From NCBI RefSeq assembly GCF_947623445.1, contig NC_135245.1:17057501-17121500 (forward strand): a stretch of 64,000 nucleotides of DNA. Direction: 5' to 3'. The translations under genes were made by a program, and so were the position numbers. This DNA comes from Clavelina lepadiformis. Taxonomy: Eukaryota > Chordata > Ascidiacea > Aplousobranchia > Clavelinidae. Positions 36,721 to 48,286 of the stretch are shown here, in pieces. The notes under the pieces were generated by a model. The model had not been told where the DNA came from. It saw only the letters and a program-made list of their open reading frames with translations, and searched no databases. Positions within the stretch are counted from its first letter, which is position 1, and every line of letters starts with the position of its first letter.

Positions 36721-39385
36721 GTTTACTGTTCCGTTATTTCTGCAAAGATATTAAATGTGCTGGTCACATCTATTGAAAATTACTTAAAACGTAGACACTT
36801 TGTTTCTTTGACAACAGTTATACGTTCTAAATTAAAAAGTAAGTAATTCAATAAATGTTTTTCCTACCAGTCCACTTCCTGTCAGCCGTTATGCTGTCTT
36901 GCTGTTCTGCGAATGACTGCAGCACTTCAAAAAGTTTTCAATAATTAGCAACTATATTGCTTTTACCGGTAAGCTATAGCGCTTAAATGTGTGCATAAAC
37001 GTGGAATGTAAATAGACGACACTAAATCAACATGGATGTTGACCCAAGTTTTAAGGGTAATCCGAAACGATGTTACAGTATATCTTAATGTTAAAATGAG
37101 TTCTAGATTTAACGTAGAAGCGCCTAAGTAACAGTTATGTTGCCTCAGATTTATATACTTTCATATCATCGGCAGGGAAACTTAGTTCTAACAGCTGCTG
37201 CTTATAAGTTTTTGTCGTATTTGTGGGGATCCATTTCAGCCAGATCGATATCTTGTTACATATTACATGCAGTAGCGCAGTCGCTGGGAGACATATCGCC
37301 AGGCCAAGATATAAAATAAAACCTTGGATAAAAGTTAATGACAGACTATGTAGATTGAAACACTGACTGCAATAGTAACTCGATTACTACAGTTACATGA
37401 GTAGATGGGTTGAGAAACGACAACAGTTGTGCCGGAATTACAATTCTTATGAAAATATGCATTTAAAGCCTATTACGTGAAAACCTGAAATCAATCAGAA
37501 ACTTCCAATTCAAGTATTTCTAATAAAAGTTTTAAGATTTCAATAAGCATGCTTGAAATGCATAAGCTTTTTGCAACAAATATTCACTGTTGTTCAGCTA
37601 GTAGCATTACTAAAGTGGCCTAAAACTATTTTCATTCTATCACCAAATATGCAGGATAAGAATGTAACTATACCTAGTACTGCTACAACTTGCAATAAAT
37701 GTATAGTGCTTTCAACGTCTGTTAAACAACGTTATTAACAGCACAAATGTCTAACATTCAGAAACAGCCTGTAGTCGACTGCCAACTGCCCACGTTGTTT
37801 AATTGTGGCGGTCGTGATAATAAATTATCTTAAGTTATATAATTGGCATTTGTTAAGCGATTTGTGTGTTCTCCAGTTAGATGCAATTTAATATTTAAAC
37901 AGGGGTGTTATTCTCGGTTAAGTCCGTTATTCAAACAATCACTTCCAAACCGACATACTGACCCTATAGTTGAAGTGTCTCAAGTAGGTTTGTGTTTCAC
38001 GGCGTAAAGTGATGGTACTTTGGTGAAAAGTAGATGACGTAGACGTAGAGTATGTATGCGATGCGATGTTATACGTAGCAATGCAAAATAACATGGCGTT
38101 CGTTGATTGGTTGATGTGTATGATATAAAAGCTTAGGCTTGGTTGAAACCGCTCCCTTCATTCCTGTTTTATCTGTTTTGCCCTTCTGGCTTATTCAGTT
38201 GAAGTGAATGCTCTATTCAAATGGAAATGGGATGTAATTGTTTCTGATGTGACTACGACTATATTTCGGACAATATAACAATTTAGACTTATGAATGTAG
38301 TGCTGATTTAAAGAAACAATGGGAAAAAGCATATGCAACGGAGTCAAAGACAAAATAGTCTAGGAGTTCTAAAAGAAAGACTGAAGCCTTTGGCTTTAGG
38401 CCAACCTTAAAACAATCCACATCGCCATCCCCACATAATAGTGCCAATACATCGGATGACCCTACAAAGCCATTACAAACTTGATGCTGAATTCCAACGT
38501 TAGGACAAGATTATAGTTTCATCAAATAAAGCATGCAACTTGTCATTTTCTTCTTTGCATTCTGAATGCTTAAGTTGAACCTTTTAAGTGTTGTTTTTGC
38601 AACAGACATTTCTTGCAATAAAAAAATGACTTTTCAATGAGCATCATTAAATGCTTTGTAAAATGGTCGGCCTACAATGTGGGTTTAATGATGATTTTTT
38701 ACCTAATACTTGCGTTGAAGCAATTGTTTTAAGACTCAAATGTAACGGTTATGGTCGGTTTTGGGAAAGTAGTGGAGTAGGCGTCGGTATCATGGGGATG
38801 ACGTAATACAGGCGATACAGGTAAAACGTATACATTTGGAAATATGTTACAATTAACAAGAAAGTAATTTAACTCGAAGTATTCGTGTTCGTGCAACAAC
38901 TGTGGCGTCTATTTCCGTATGTTAAGAATAGTAATGTTACTGTAATATAGCGTTGTGTTATTCCATTATAATATGAGGGCAGAACGAATATGTACTATTA
39001 TGCTTGCTCACTGAATAAGAATATCCCCTTAAAAGATTTGCACAATGCTCACACGTTAAAACCAAAATCTATATTATTTGCAACCATTTATTTTTTTTCT
39101 GTTATCGTGATGTACTTCTTACTTTTTACTACTTACTATACAGTACTTACTATTCGTCATGTACTTACTATTCGTGAATACTTACTTTTCGTCATGTACT
39201 TAACCGGTCACTGGCCATTATACTATGCTGTAGAGTAGATTACCGATTTTCAAGTTTTGGATGCTGTTACCCCAAATTATAATAACTAATAATTTTTGAA
39301 ATTACAAACAAAATTTTTGCTACATGTTTTCTAAATCTCTTATTTTATTCTTACTCAGATCCATCCAAATTCTGCTCTAAATATT
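36721..39385. repeat. Spacer of array unit 4
   Basis: Begins as the standard spacer, is interrupted by a solo LTR at 37804-38435, resumes with standard spacer to about 38650, passes through the block shared with 34270-34390, and from about 38885 to 39420 copies 17575-18110. The 60-codon frame of unit 1 recurs at 37137-37319. No gene. Confidence 0.65.
37804..38435. mobile_element. Solo LTR, 632 bp, gypsy-like
   Basis: Begins TGTGGCGGTC and ends CATCCCCACA, flanked by TAAT on both sides (37800-37803, 38436-38439). Sister spacers near 21219, 26130, 33237, 44138 and 48987 read TTTAATAATGCC or a close variant without it. A TATAAAAG box at 38124-38131 sits where an LTR promoter would lie. TG...CA ends with a 4-bp duplication fit Ty3/gypsy. 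No internal coding region remains, so it is a recombined solo LTR. The clean duplication implies a recent insertion, after the array formed. Confidence 0.7.
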
Positions 39386-39655
39386 TTATGCACCAAAGTT
39401 CACAAGTAAATGCTTGCTTCGGGTGTAACTTTTTAATCTAAAAAACTTATAAAGTCCAAATGCTCCAAATCCTATGAGAAGACTTATGGTAACAAATGCT
39501 TCCTTCACCATCTTTTGCATCAATTCATCAAACAGTTTTCCACCAATATTGGCATAAGGAAACTGTTGATCTGGCACTGGCTTATCAAGGAATTTACAAA
39601 GTGATTCCCAACCTTCCTTTGAGTTGTACACTAGTAGTTTGTCTTTTGGAGCGTT
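39386..39655 (-). pseudogene. Orphan sulfotransferase exon 4
   Basis: An open 89-codon exon-4 copy with the KEGWESLCKFLDKPVPD block, then ANIGGKLFDELMQK. Six residues (HPVMQR in the others) are missing in frame, and the C-terminus is replaced. Its acceptor AG is intact at 39656, but no exons 1-3 lie upstream; the next 1.3 kb is a transposon. The helix reads LLIGFGAFGLYKF, allying it with the pseudogene at 27620. Its 3' flank is the block copied from the ST-1/ST-2 spacer. Confidence 0.8.
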
Positions 39656-39774
39656 CTAAGCAAAATAAACATGTTTTATAAGATAATATAACTATAGGTA
39701 AAATAATAATACTGTAACTTTGCTAAGGCAAAAATATATTAAATTTTCAATATTTAAAATATCTTGAAGTACTG

Positions 39775-41037
39775 TAGGGGAGGGTGGGGTAAAGCGGACC
39801 ACCTAAGGCTTAATCGTTACAATTCATTGATTTTACCAAAACATTTGACATGTTTGTTTTGAGAGTTAACTCTAAGGTATTTCGCTAATTTTTGAAGTGC
39901 CCTTTTATTGATTGTTTGCTTTCTTACATAAAATTTTTTTGATTTAAAAGCACCTCCAATAGTCCACTTTACCCCACACATGTGTGGGGTAAAGTGGACC
40001 ACCGTAAGTTTTGAGTATACAAGGCAATTTGTTCCACATCACAATCAATTTATTTACAAATTGTCATCATAAGCGATTGTAAAATTGTAAATTAAATTGT
40101 AAGAGTCATATGACCATCGAGGATCAGGAGAAAAGGATCTTCTTCAGTTGGTTTAACAAAGGATAAAAAGTGCTTAAACCAAGAAGTAAAAATATCAAGC
40201 TGCATACACCCAGAAGGGTGGCATGAATAACCAGTGCCAGGGGGAGTTCCATCAAGCAATTCTGGTTTCATACGCTGTCGTGGAAATATGAGATAAGGTG
40301 GAACGTGACTTCCTCCAGCAGACATGCAAATCACTGCAGTGCACAAAGTGCCTCTTTCTGCTGAGGTAATACTTCCAACCTGCTTTTTCCCCTTCAACGC
40401 AAGCACCTTGGATTGCTTTGTCTGAACTGTCGTAATTCCAGTTTCGTCGACGTTGAACACATTGTGATGCTTAAAATGATGCAAGTCCATCACTTCTCCC
40501 AGGAGAGCAAAAAACTTGCCGACGCTCACACGATTAAACCCTCTAGTACGAGCAGCAGATGTAGGCTCCGGGATGCGAAGGCTTAATTGTGGATTGCGTT
40601 GAAGAAATCCACTTACCCAATCAGCACCAGCAAGTCTCTTTTCCATGTTGAACCTATGCTTAATATGATTTTTTTCTGCCAATTCAAATGCAAGCGATTG
40701 GAGATGTTTCCTAGTGACCCCAAAGAATCGCCGCTCAAGTTCGAGCACATGTGCAATTAACTCTTTTTCTTGGGCTTCGGAAAATGTGGAATGAAACCTT
40801 CCAAGACCCTTTTTGCTCCCAGTAGCATTAATATTTAAATACAAATAGTACAAAAAACGAATTCCGTGCCTTTTCTTGCTTTCTGTTCCACGTAACCTCG
40901 AATAGTGGCGTGTGCAATCACGTTATATCATACTTCACTAAACTTAGTGGTATCCGCGCGGTTAAAAAACTTTATTAAGAAAATAAGAGGGGTGTGCCAC
41001 TTTACCCCGTTGGTCCGCTTTACCCCACCTTCCCCTA
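39775..41037. mobile_element. Pogo-family DNA transposon (internally reduced)
   Basis: The 24-bp terminal inverted repeats start GGGGAGGGTGGGGTAAAGCG at 39777 and GGGGAAGGTGGGGTAAAGCG on the other strand at 41035, with one mismatch. Each is bounded by TA, the target duplication of the Tc1/mariner/pogo superfamily. Extra copies of GGGGTAAAGTGGAC lie inside, including a perfect 38-bp palindrome at 39962-39999 and another near 40990-41005. At 1.26 kb it is shorter than an autonomous pogo element of this type and carries only part of a transposase gene (40092-40853). It sits between an orphan exon 4 and the spacer leading to ST-6. Confidence 0.88.
40092..40853 (-). pseudogene. Pogo/CENP-B-type transposase, truncated
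   Basis: The 253-codon frame starts in the linker after the missing first helix-turn-helix (psq). It then shows the complete CENP-B-type DNA-binding domain (FSEAQEKEL, LAFELAEKNHIKHRFN, AGADWVSGFLQRNPQLSLR, TSAARTRGFN). The DDE nuclease core begins with NVFNVDETGITTV (first catalytic Asp) and reaches LLILDGH (second Asp), then stops four codons later. The third catalytic acid and the C-terminus are absent. The protein could not transpose the element; upstream DNA does not show a clear psq exon. Confidence 0.85.
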
Positions 41038-42154
41038 TTTCTGTTTTTGAGACTGAAAATACATTCTCAAGGCCGTAGCTACTGTTAAACGTTCAAATGG
41101 ATGCAAAATTTTGCAAATATTAAAAACAAACAAGAGAAGTGTCAATGTGACAAACTGTTCAAAATTTGGAAACACGTCATAGCTATTTATAAATATCTAT
41201 TTTGTGGCACTTCTAACAACCCCTTTTCGTGAGTAAAAGCGTAGTTTAATCCAAACTATAAGATTGTCTGCAAATGCTGAAGAATTTTCTAAATGGAATT
41301 ATAAATGTGGAAAATATGTCCATGTTTGAAGTTTATGTAGTTTCTTTCAAATGTTTTTGTTGTTGTAAATATTTTTTTCTTCTATTTGTAAAACATTTTA
41401 TATACCAAATTTAGCTAATAAACCTAATAGAGTTGATGAAATTTATGTAGCAAATCGTATAGATGCGTAATATTTTTGTTATAAAATGACATTAGCTGCA
41501 TAATTTAATTACATTAGTTACTTTTTGATATTCCATAATCACATTTATTACAACATGGTCACATTTTGCTATTTAGTAACTATGGTGCGTTATAATTACA
41601 TTAGCTGCATTTTGCAATTTTGTATATGTTGTACATGTATACGCTCCAGTATTTACATCAATTTATTTACATTGCCTACATTTGATTATTAAAAATGGTC
41701 TGTATTTGTTTTATACATTTTCATTGCGCCGAAATGTGGTGTTAACTTTGTTAAATGCGTGACGTTGATACTGCTAAACCATATCAATGAGCTGCGTATT
41801 CCGGCCTTTGTTCATTCCTAAACTCTCTAGTTTTATCCAAGCAGGCTACAAGCCTTGTCGGTCTTCTCCTCAGGCATCGGACGTTAGCGTATATAAACAA
41901 GCAAAATTAAAATTTTTATATTAAATAAAAATAAAGTATTTTTCCTTACTTTCTCTAGAAATGATTGAATGAATACAATAATATCAAATCAGTCTACTTT
42001 TAAGACTCGGCTCAACAAAGTTAATTTACAGGCCAGAGCACAATTTCTTTGAATAATTTTACCTTGTTCAAAATTTTTACATCACAATTATAACATTTTT
42101 ACACCAATGTTTGATTGTAAACAACAATAAAAAAGTGTCTAAAATATGATAATT
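41038..42154. repeat. Spacer upstream of the ST-6 exon 4
   Basis: From 41105 on, this copies 34383-35430 with scattered differences, ending in the second-type 3' flank used by ST-5 and ST-6. No gene. Confidence 0.65.
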
Positions 42155-43437
42155 TTAAATTTGTCCAAAATTCAACAGTTTATACAAATTGAAAAAACTC
42201 AGATAAGGCCAAAATCTATAAAACTTGTAAACTCCAAATGCCCCAAGTCCTGCGAGAAGACTTATTATAACAAATGCTTCCTTCACCATCCTTTGCATCA
42301 CCGGATGATTTTGCATCAATTCGTCAAACAGTTTCCCACCAATATTAGCATGAGGAAACTGTTTATCTGGTACTGGCTTATCAAGGAATTTACAAAGCGG
42401 TTCCCAACCTTCCTTCAAGTTGTACACTAGTAGTTTGTCTTTTGGAGCGTTCTAAACGAATGCAGCAACAACTTATAAAGATGGAACTTTTATTGAGCTT
42501 GCAATACTTTGAAGCTAAGTTATTGATTAATATAAATTAAATACTCTTCGTATTAAAAAGTTTCAGTAACTAACTCATAAAAGTTTTTTGACGAATACAT
42601 CGCTTAATTCTTCTCCAAGAGTTCATATTTCTACATAAATCAACAGTACCTGAATGACATCAGCGGTGTGCTGGCGATACAGTCTTCTCATAACCATTTC
42701 GTTCACTGGAATTTTCCAGGAGAAAGTGCTAGGATTGTTTCCTGGAGTCGCCAATACAACTTCGTCTACAAGTGTAAGACACAACAGGTCCCTAAAAACT
42801 CTACAAATCTTTAAAAATCATGATGCTTTTCTTGTAAGTTAAAGTTCAAGACATACACTTAATATCTTAATATGTAGCAATTAGAAATAGTATTTATAAA
42901 ACACGATTTAACAGATAACCAAAGCAGTTAGACTTTTCAAAAAGTAACAAAGTATGCAAAATAAATGTACTCATTTTTCCTATTAATGCTGACAATTTTC
43001 GACCCAATGGCGAGTAAACAAATGTTAGACGAAGAATTGTATTTTTCTCCATCCATCATTCATTATTTCTAGGAAACCAGAAATCTTCCTCTCTGGTTGT
43101 AAAAACGATCTAAATCATAAAAAAATTGTTAGTGTAAGATTATGTATGTATTTAATAATAAGTTACTAAACACAGAAGTTTCAACCTTGGCGTCTGGAAA
43201 GGCCTCATGAATTTCCTTCCAGAAGAAATAAACAGGAGTGTCGATTGTTGCATCGACATCTTTATACATCCTCTTGAAATCATCCACTGATCCTCCTTCT
43301 GTTAAAATTTTGTTCCAGTCCTTTTCCAAGTACCAAAAGTTTTCAACAAAATCATAAACCTCATATCCGAGCTCCCTGAGAGCTATGTGCAGCGATTTTG
43401 TTCCAGTTTTTGAGAAACCGGCAACTATAACTTTCAT
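42155..43437 (-). pseudogene. Sulfotransferase ST-6, disrupted in exon 2
   Basis: Exons 43186-43437, 42971-43109, 42650-42765 and 42155-42451 are present with good splice sites. Exon 2 is 139 nt instead of 145: the stretch encoding SYRKQTEEM is replaced by an ATGAATGATGGATGG-like scramble that puts TGA in frame after RNNE. Unless that exon is bypassed, the product ends within exon 2. Exons 1, 3 (VVLATPGNNPSTFSWKI) and 4 (GGKLFDELMQNHP) are open, so the loss looks recent. Confidence 0.78.
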
Positions 43438-46400
43438 GTTTACTGTTCCCTTATTTCTGCAAAGATATTAAACGTACTGGTTACGTTTATCGACATTTAC
43501 TTAAAACTTCGATTCTTTCTTTCTTTGACAACAGTTATACGTCCTAAATTTAAAAAAATAAGTAACTCAACAATTGTTTTCCCAACCAGTCCAATTCCTG
43601 TCAGCCGTTATGCTGTCTTGCTTTTCTGCGAATGACTGCAGCATTTGAAAAGGTTTTCATGAAATACCAACTTCATCGCTTTTACTGGTAAGCTATAGCG
43701 CATAATGTGTGCATAAACGTTGACTGTAAATAAACGTCACTAAATCAACATGGATGTTGACCCAAGTTTTATAGGTAATCCGATACGATGTTGCAGTAAA
43801 TCGTAATGTTAAAATGGGTTCTAGATTTAACGCAATAGCGCCAAAGTAACAGTTATGTTGCCTCAGAATTAATAGGCCTACATTCATATCACCGACAAGG
43901 AAACTTATTTCTAACAGATGCTGCTTATAAGTTTTTGTCATATTTGTGTGGACCCATTTCAGCCAGATCGATATCTTGTTACATATTACATGCAGTTACA
44001 CAGTCGCTGGACGATATAAGGCCAGGCCAAGATATAAAATAAAACCTTAAAAAAATAAAATAATAAAAATGTTTTGTGCTGGTCCTCTTGCTTAGGCTAA
44101 CTTTCAGAAACAGCCTGTAGCCAACTGCCCATGTCGTTTAATAATGCCAATACATGACCCTACAAAGCCATTACAAACTTGATGCTGAATTCCAATGTTA
44201 GGACGAGATTGCAGTTTGAGTTCGTTTCATCAAATAAAGCACAAAACTTGTCATTTTCTTCTTTGCATTCTGAATGCTTAAGTTGGACTTTTTAAGTGTT
44301 GTTCTTGCAACAGACATTTCTTGCAAAAAACAAAATGACTTTTCAATGAGCATCATTCAGTACTTTGTAAGCTAGATTAAAAATCCAAAAGGAAATGGAT
44401 CCACATACCATTAGATAAACATAAATGAATAAAGCAATACTGCGAATTTTATATATACCTACAATTAAGCTATAAGATCATTTCAATTTTACAAGCAAGC
44501 AGCAAACATTTACAATTTTATAATTACCTTGTTAAATAAGTTTTGGAATTAAAATCATTTGTAACTTCTGAATTGGTCGATAATTACTTGGGCCTGAACT
44601 TATTCATATTTTTTGTGGATTAGTAAAAAGAAGTGTGTAAGTATTCAATAGCAAACTGAAACTAAAATTAATTTTTTGTAAGCTTGGTTATTTAATCTAT
44701 TTTAAAAATGTAGGTTGTCTACCTCCGTCTTATCTGAAAATATACTTCCTCACCAAAGGCATAGACTGTCCGGTGATAAATGTAAAGGCAAACACCAAAC
44801 AAATAATACTTGTTTAAATAAAAACGCATTATATCATCATTGAGTAATCATAAAATGTACAATTATGAAAAAAAATACAGAACACTCATAAAGTTTCTTG
44901 CAATGACTTCTCCAAGATGAGTAACTTTGCATTGAGCTGCGCTTAAACATTAAACAACAACGAGGACCTCGTGTCTCCTGCAAGTACCATTTTTTGAAAA
45001 CGGTTTTGCCAATAACTTATAAACAAGAAAGCAGAATTTTTCTGCACTGATAGTCTAACTCGAAACTATGCAATCGTGGTGGTAGTGTTTCGTAATAAAG
45101 TTAGTTACAATCGCTTGCTTATAGTATAAATTGATGTTTCAATACACAAGCAAAATCATATTTAACTTTGACTGCATTGAGGACTGTTTATTCCAGTCAT
45201 CTTCTAAGTACTAAAAGTTTTCCACAAAATCATAAACTTCATATCCGAGCTCCCTGAGAGCTACGGTCATGGATTTTGTTCCATTTTTTGGAAAACCGGA
45301 AACTATAACTTTCATGACTACTGTTCCGTTGTTTCTGCAAAGATGTGAAATGTTTTGGGAAAAATAAATTACATTTGCGTAAAAATCTAACTTTTTCTCC
45401 ATTAAACATGTAAAATTAAACTTAGTTACTTTAACAACAGTTACAACTCACAAGTTAAAAAGAAACTTGTCATTCAAGAAATGTTTCTCTACCCAGTCCA
45501 CTTTCTAACATCCGTTCTGCTGTTATGTGGCTACATTGCTATCTTTAACATATTTAATGCAAACACACATACGCACGTTGTTCAAGTCTGTTTAAATGCA
45601 GCAAACTGAGAAGCTAATTAATCGTGAAATGGTGCTGCATTTCTGGCTCAGATTTTCACAGTTTTTCTTTCTGTTTTCGGTTACGTGCGGTTTCTGCTTT
45701 TCGGAATCCATAACTGCACTATTTGAAAAACATTTCATTAAATGTCGAACCTACTAATACTTGCCTATTTTTACTATTATTGCTTGCCGATAACTATGGT
45801 AAGCCATGTAGCGCTCACTTATGCATTGTACATTGTACCATGTAAATAAACGTCATTAAGTCAACGTGGTGGTGGTTGAATCCTGTCTGATATGATAGCA
45901 TTCTAAGGGTTAATTATTACATAATTTACGCAAGCTTTCTCAAGCATCAACTTGCTTCATCAGGTGTATACTATGAGATGGCAACGAACAAAATGGGTCT
46001 AGAGTAGACTCTAGACTCTAGAGCCATGTGATCAACTGCACAAGTTGTAATTCAGTAAATTTTAATGCTATGAATCAAGGTTTATATTCATTGACAACAT
46101 TGTCAAAACAACACTTCCTTGGGCTCATACCAGCCAACTGCACATTTATGCTAAGTCAGGTCATTACTTTTACGCAGCGTTGACAAAAGTGTGACACGGT
46201 TTTGTCGCAATTCGTCGTTTTTTAGGCCTCGATTATAATATGTCGTTGCCAACGATTATAATATGTGTTAATTATGCGGCGTTTAATCAACAAAAAAGCT
46301 TTCAACTGTTTAGAACTGGTCTTCTAACTAAACGTTAATTCAGTCATTATGATGATATCCATCTCGAAAAAAGACTACGCTAAGCTGATTTAGTTTGTGT

Positions 46401-46999
46401 CAACAGCAACTATAACAAGTACAATGCTGCCTTCAAATGAAGCATGATCCTGGTAGGAAGTTATTTGCCATCGATCATTAGTTTGAAAAAAGCTAGGTTT
46501 GTCTTTGTATTATGTATTCTGTGGGATTATTATCTAATCTATAATCTGACTCCGTTAAGCTTTCAGCAGGGGTTGCGTGTCCTGTCAAGAAACACTCCAC
46601 ACCTAACAATAAAACAGACATTGCTTTATTGACATTGACTTCTCCATATAAATCATATATTTATCGTTTCAGATAAAGAGATAACATGCAAAGTATAGTT
46701 AGCATGTATAAATTCTGTAGATTTACTATAGATTCTATAAATATTTTCTAGACATTTCTTACCAACCAGTAAATAGTAGTCACTCGTAAAACATAGCTGA
46801 AAAGGAGCTCATCTACCTCTGTTGGTCAAGGAAACTGGTCGGTAGAATTAGTGCAACGAAATTAATTTGCATGTTTTAGTTTATTTAAGTTCTGACAATA
46901 AATTTAGAATTTTTGTTTAAAAACTGGCAATTATAAGTCTCACACTTTTACACTAAATTTGGCTGTTAATATTCTAGTTAAAAAATCTAAATGATAACT
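43438..46999. repeat. Spacer of array unit 5
   Basis: Collinear with the unit-1 spacer and, like it, containing an exon-1 remnant (45191-45315) followed by the long 5'-flank block. Around 46000-46025 an ACTCTAG motif has expanded locally compared with 29505-29520. No gene. Confidence 0.65.
45191..45315 (-). pseudogene. Sulfotransferase exon-1 remnant (b)
   Basis: From ATG 45315 the frame reads MKVIVSGFPKNGTKS and ends after VYDFVENF. It breaks off into spacer at the same position as remnant (a). The loop Thr is changed (KNGT for KTGT). It is a copied deletion product, not an independent one. Confidence 0.8.
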
Positions 47000-48286
47000 T
47001 CAAACTTGCCCAAAATTCAACAGTTTATACAAATTGTCAAAACTCAGATAAGGCCAAAATCTATAAAACTTGTAAACTCCAAATGCCCCAAGTCCTGCGA
47101 GAAGACTTATTATAACAAATGCTTCCTTCACCATCCTTTGCATCACCGGATGATTCTTCATTAAATCATTGTAAATCGATCCACCGATATTGGCATGAGG
47201 AAACTGTTTATCCGGCACTGGCTTATCAAGGAATTTACAAAGCGGTTCCCAACCTTCCTTCACGTTGTACACTAGTAGTTTGTCTTTTGGAGCGTTCTAA
47301 ACGAAAGCAGCAACAAGTTATAAAGATGAAACTTATCCTGGACTTACAATACCTTAAAGCTCAATTATTGATTAATATAAATTAATTACTCTTTGTATTA
47401 CAAAGATTCAGTAACTAACTCACAAAAGTATTTAACGAATACATCGCTTACTTCTTCTCCACTAATTCATAATTCTACATACAACAACAACACCTGAATG
47501 ACATCAGCGTTATGCTGGCGATACAGTCTTCTCATAACCATTTCGTTCACTGGAAGTCTCCAGTAGAAAATGCTAGGATTGCTTCCTGAAGTCGCCAATA
47601 CAACTTGACCTACAAGTGTAAGACGCAACAGATTCCTAAAAACTCTACAAATCTTTAAAAATCATGATGCTTTTCTTGTAAGTTAAAGTTCAAGACATAC
47701 ACTTAATATCTTAAAATGTAGCAATTAGAAATAGTATTTATAAAACACGATTTAACAGATAATCAAAGCAGTCAGACTTTCAAAAAGTAACAAAATGTAC
47801 AAAATAAATATACTCATTTTTCGTAATAATGCTCCAAATTTTCGACCCAATGGCGAATACATAAACATTAGACGAAGCATTGTACTTTTCTCCATTTCTT
47901 CAATTTGTTTGCGATAGCTCGGAAACCACGAATCTTCGTCTCTGGTTGTAAAAACGATCTAAATCATACCAAAATTGTGAGTATAAGATTATATATGTAT
48001 TTAATAATAAGTTACTAAACACAGAAGTTTCAACCTTGGCGTCTGGAAATGCCTCATGAATTTCCTTCCAGAAGAAATAAACAGGAGTGTCGATTGTTGC
48101 ATCGACATCTTTATACATCCTCTTGAAATCATCCACTGATCCTCCTTCTGTTAAAATTTTGTTCCAGTCCTTTCCCAAGTACCAAAAGTTTTCCACAAAA
48201 TCATAAACTTCATATCCGAGCTCCCTGAGAGCTATGTGCATCGATTTTGTTCCAGTTTTTGCGAAACCGGCAACTATAACTTTCAT
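47000..48286 (-). CDS. Putative sulfotransferase ST-7
   Basis: Exons 48035-48286, 47814-47958, 47494-47609 and 47000-47296 give 269 residues. Exon 3 (VVLATSGSNPSIFYWRL) is of the ST-2/ST-8 kind, while exon 4 (GGSIYNDLMKNHP) is of the ST-3/ST-4 kind, so the gene looks like a mosaic made by gene conversion or unequal exchange. All splice sites are canonical and no stop interrupts it. Confidence 0.88.
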
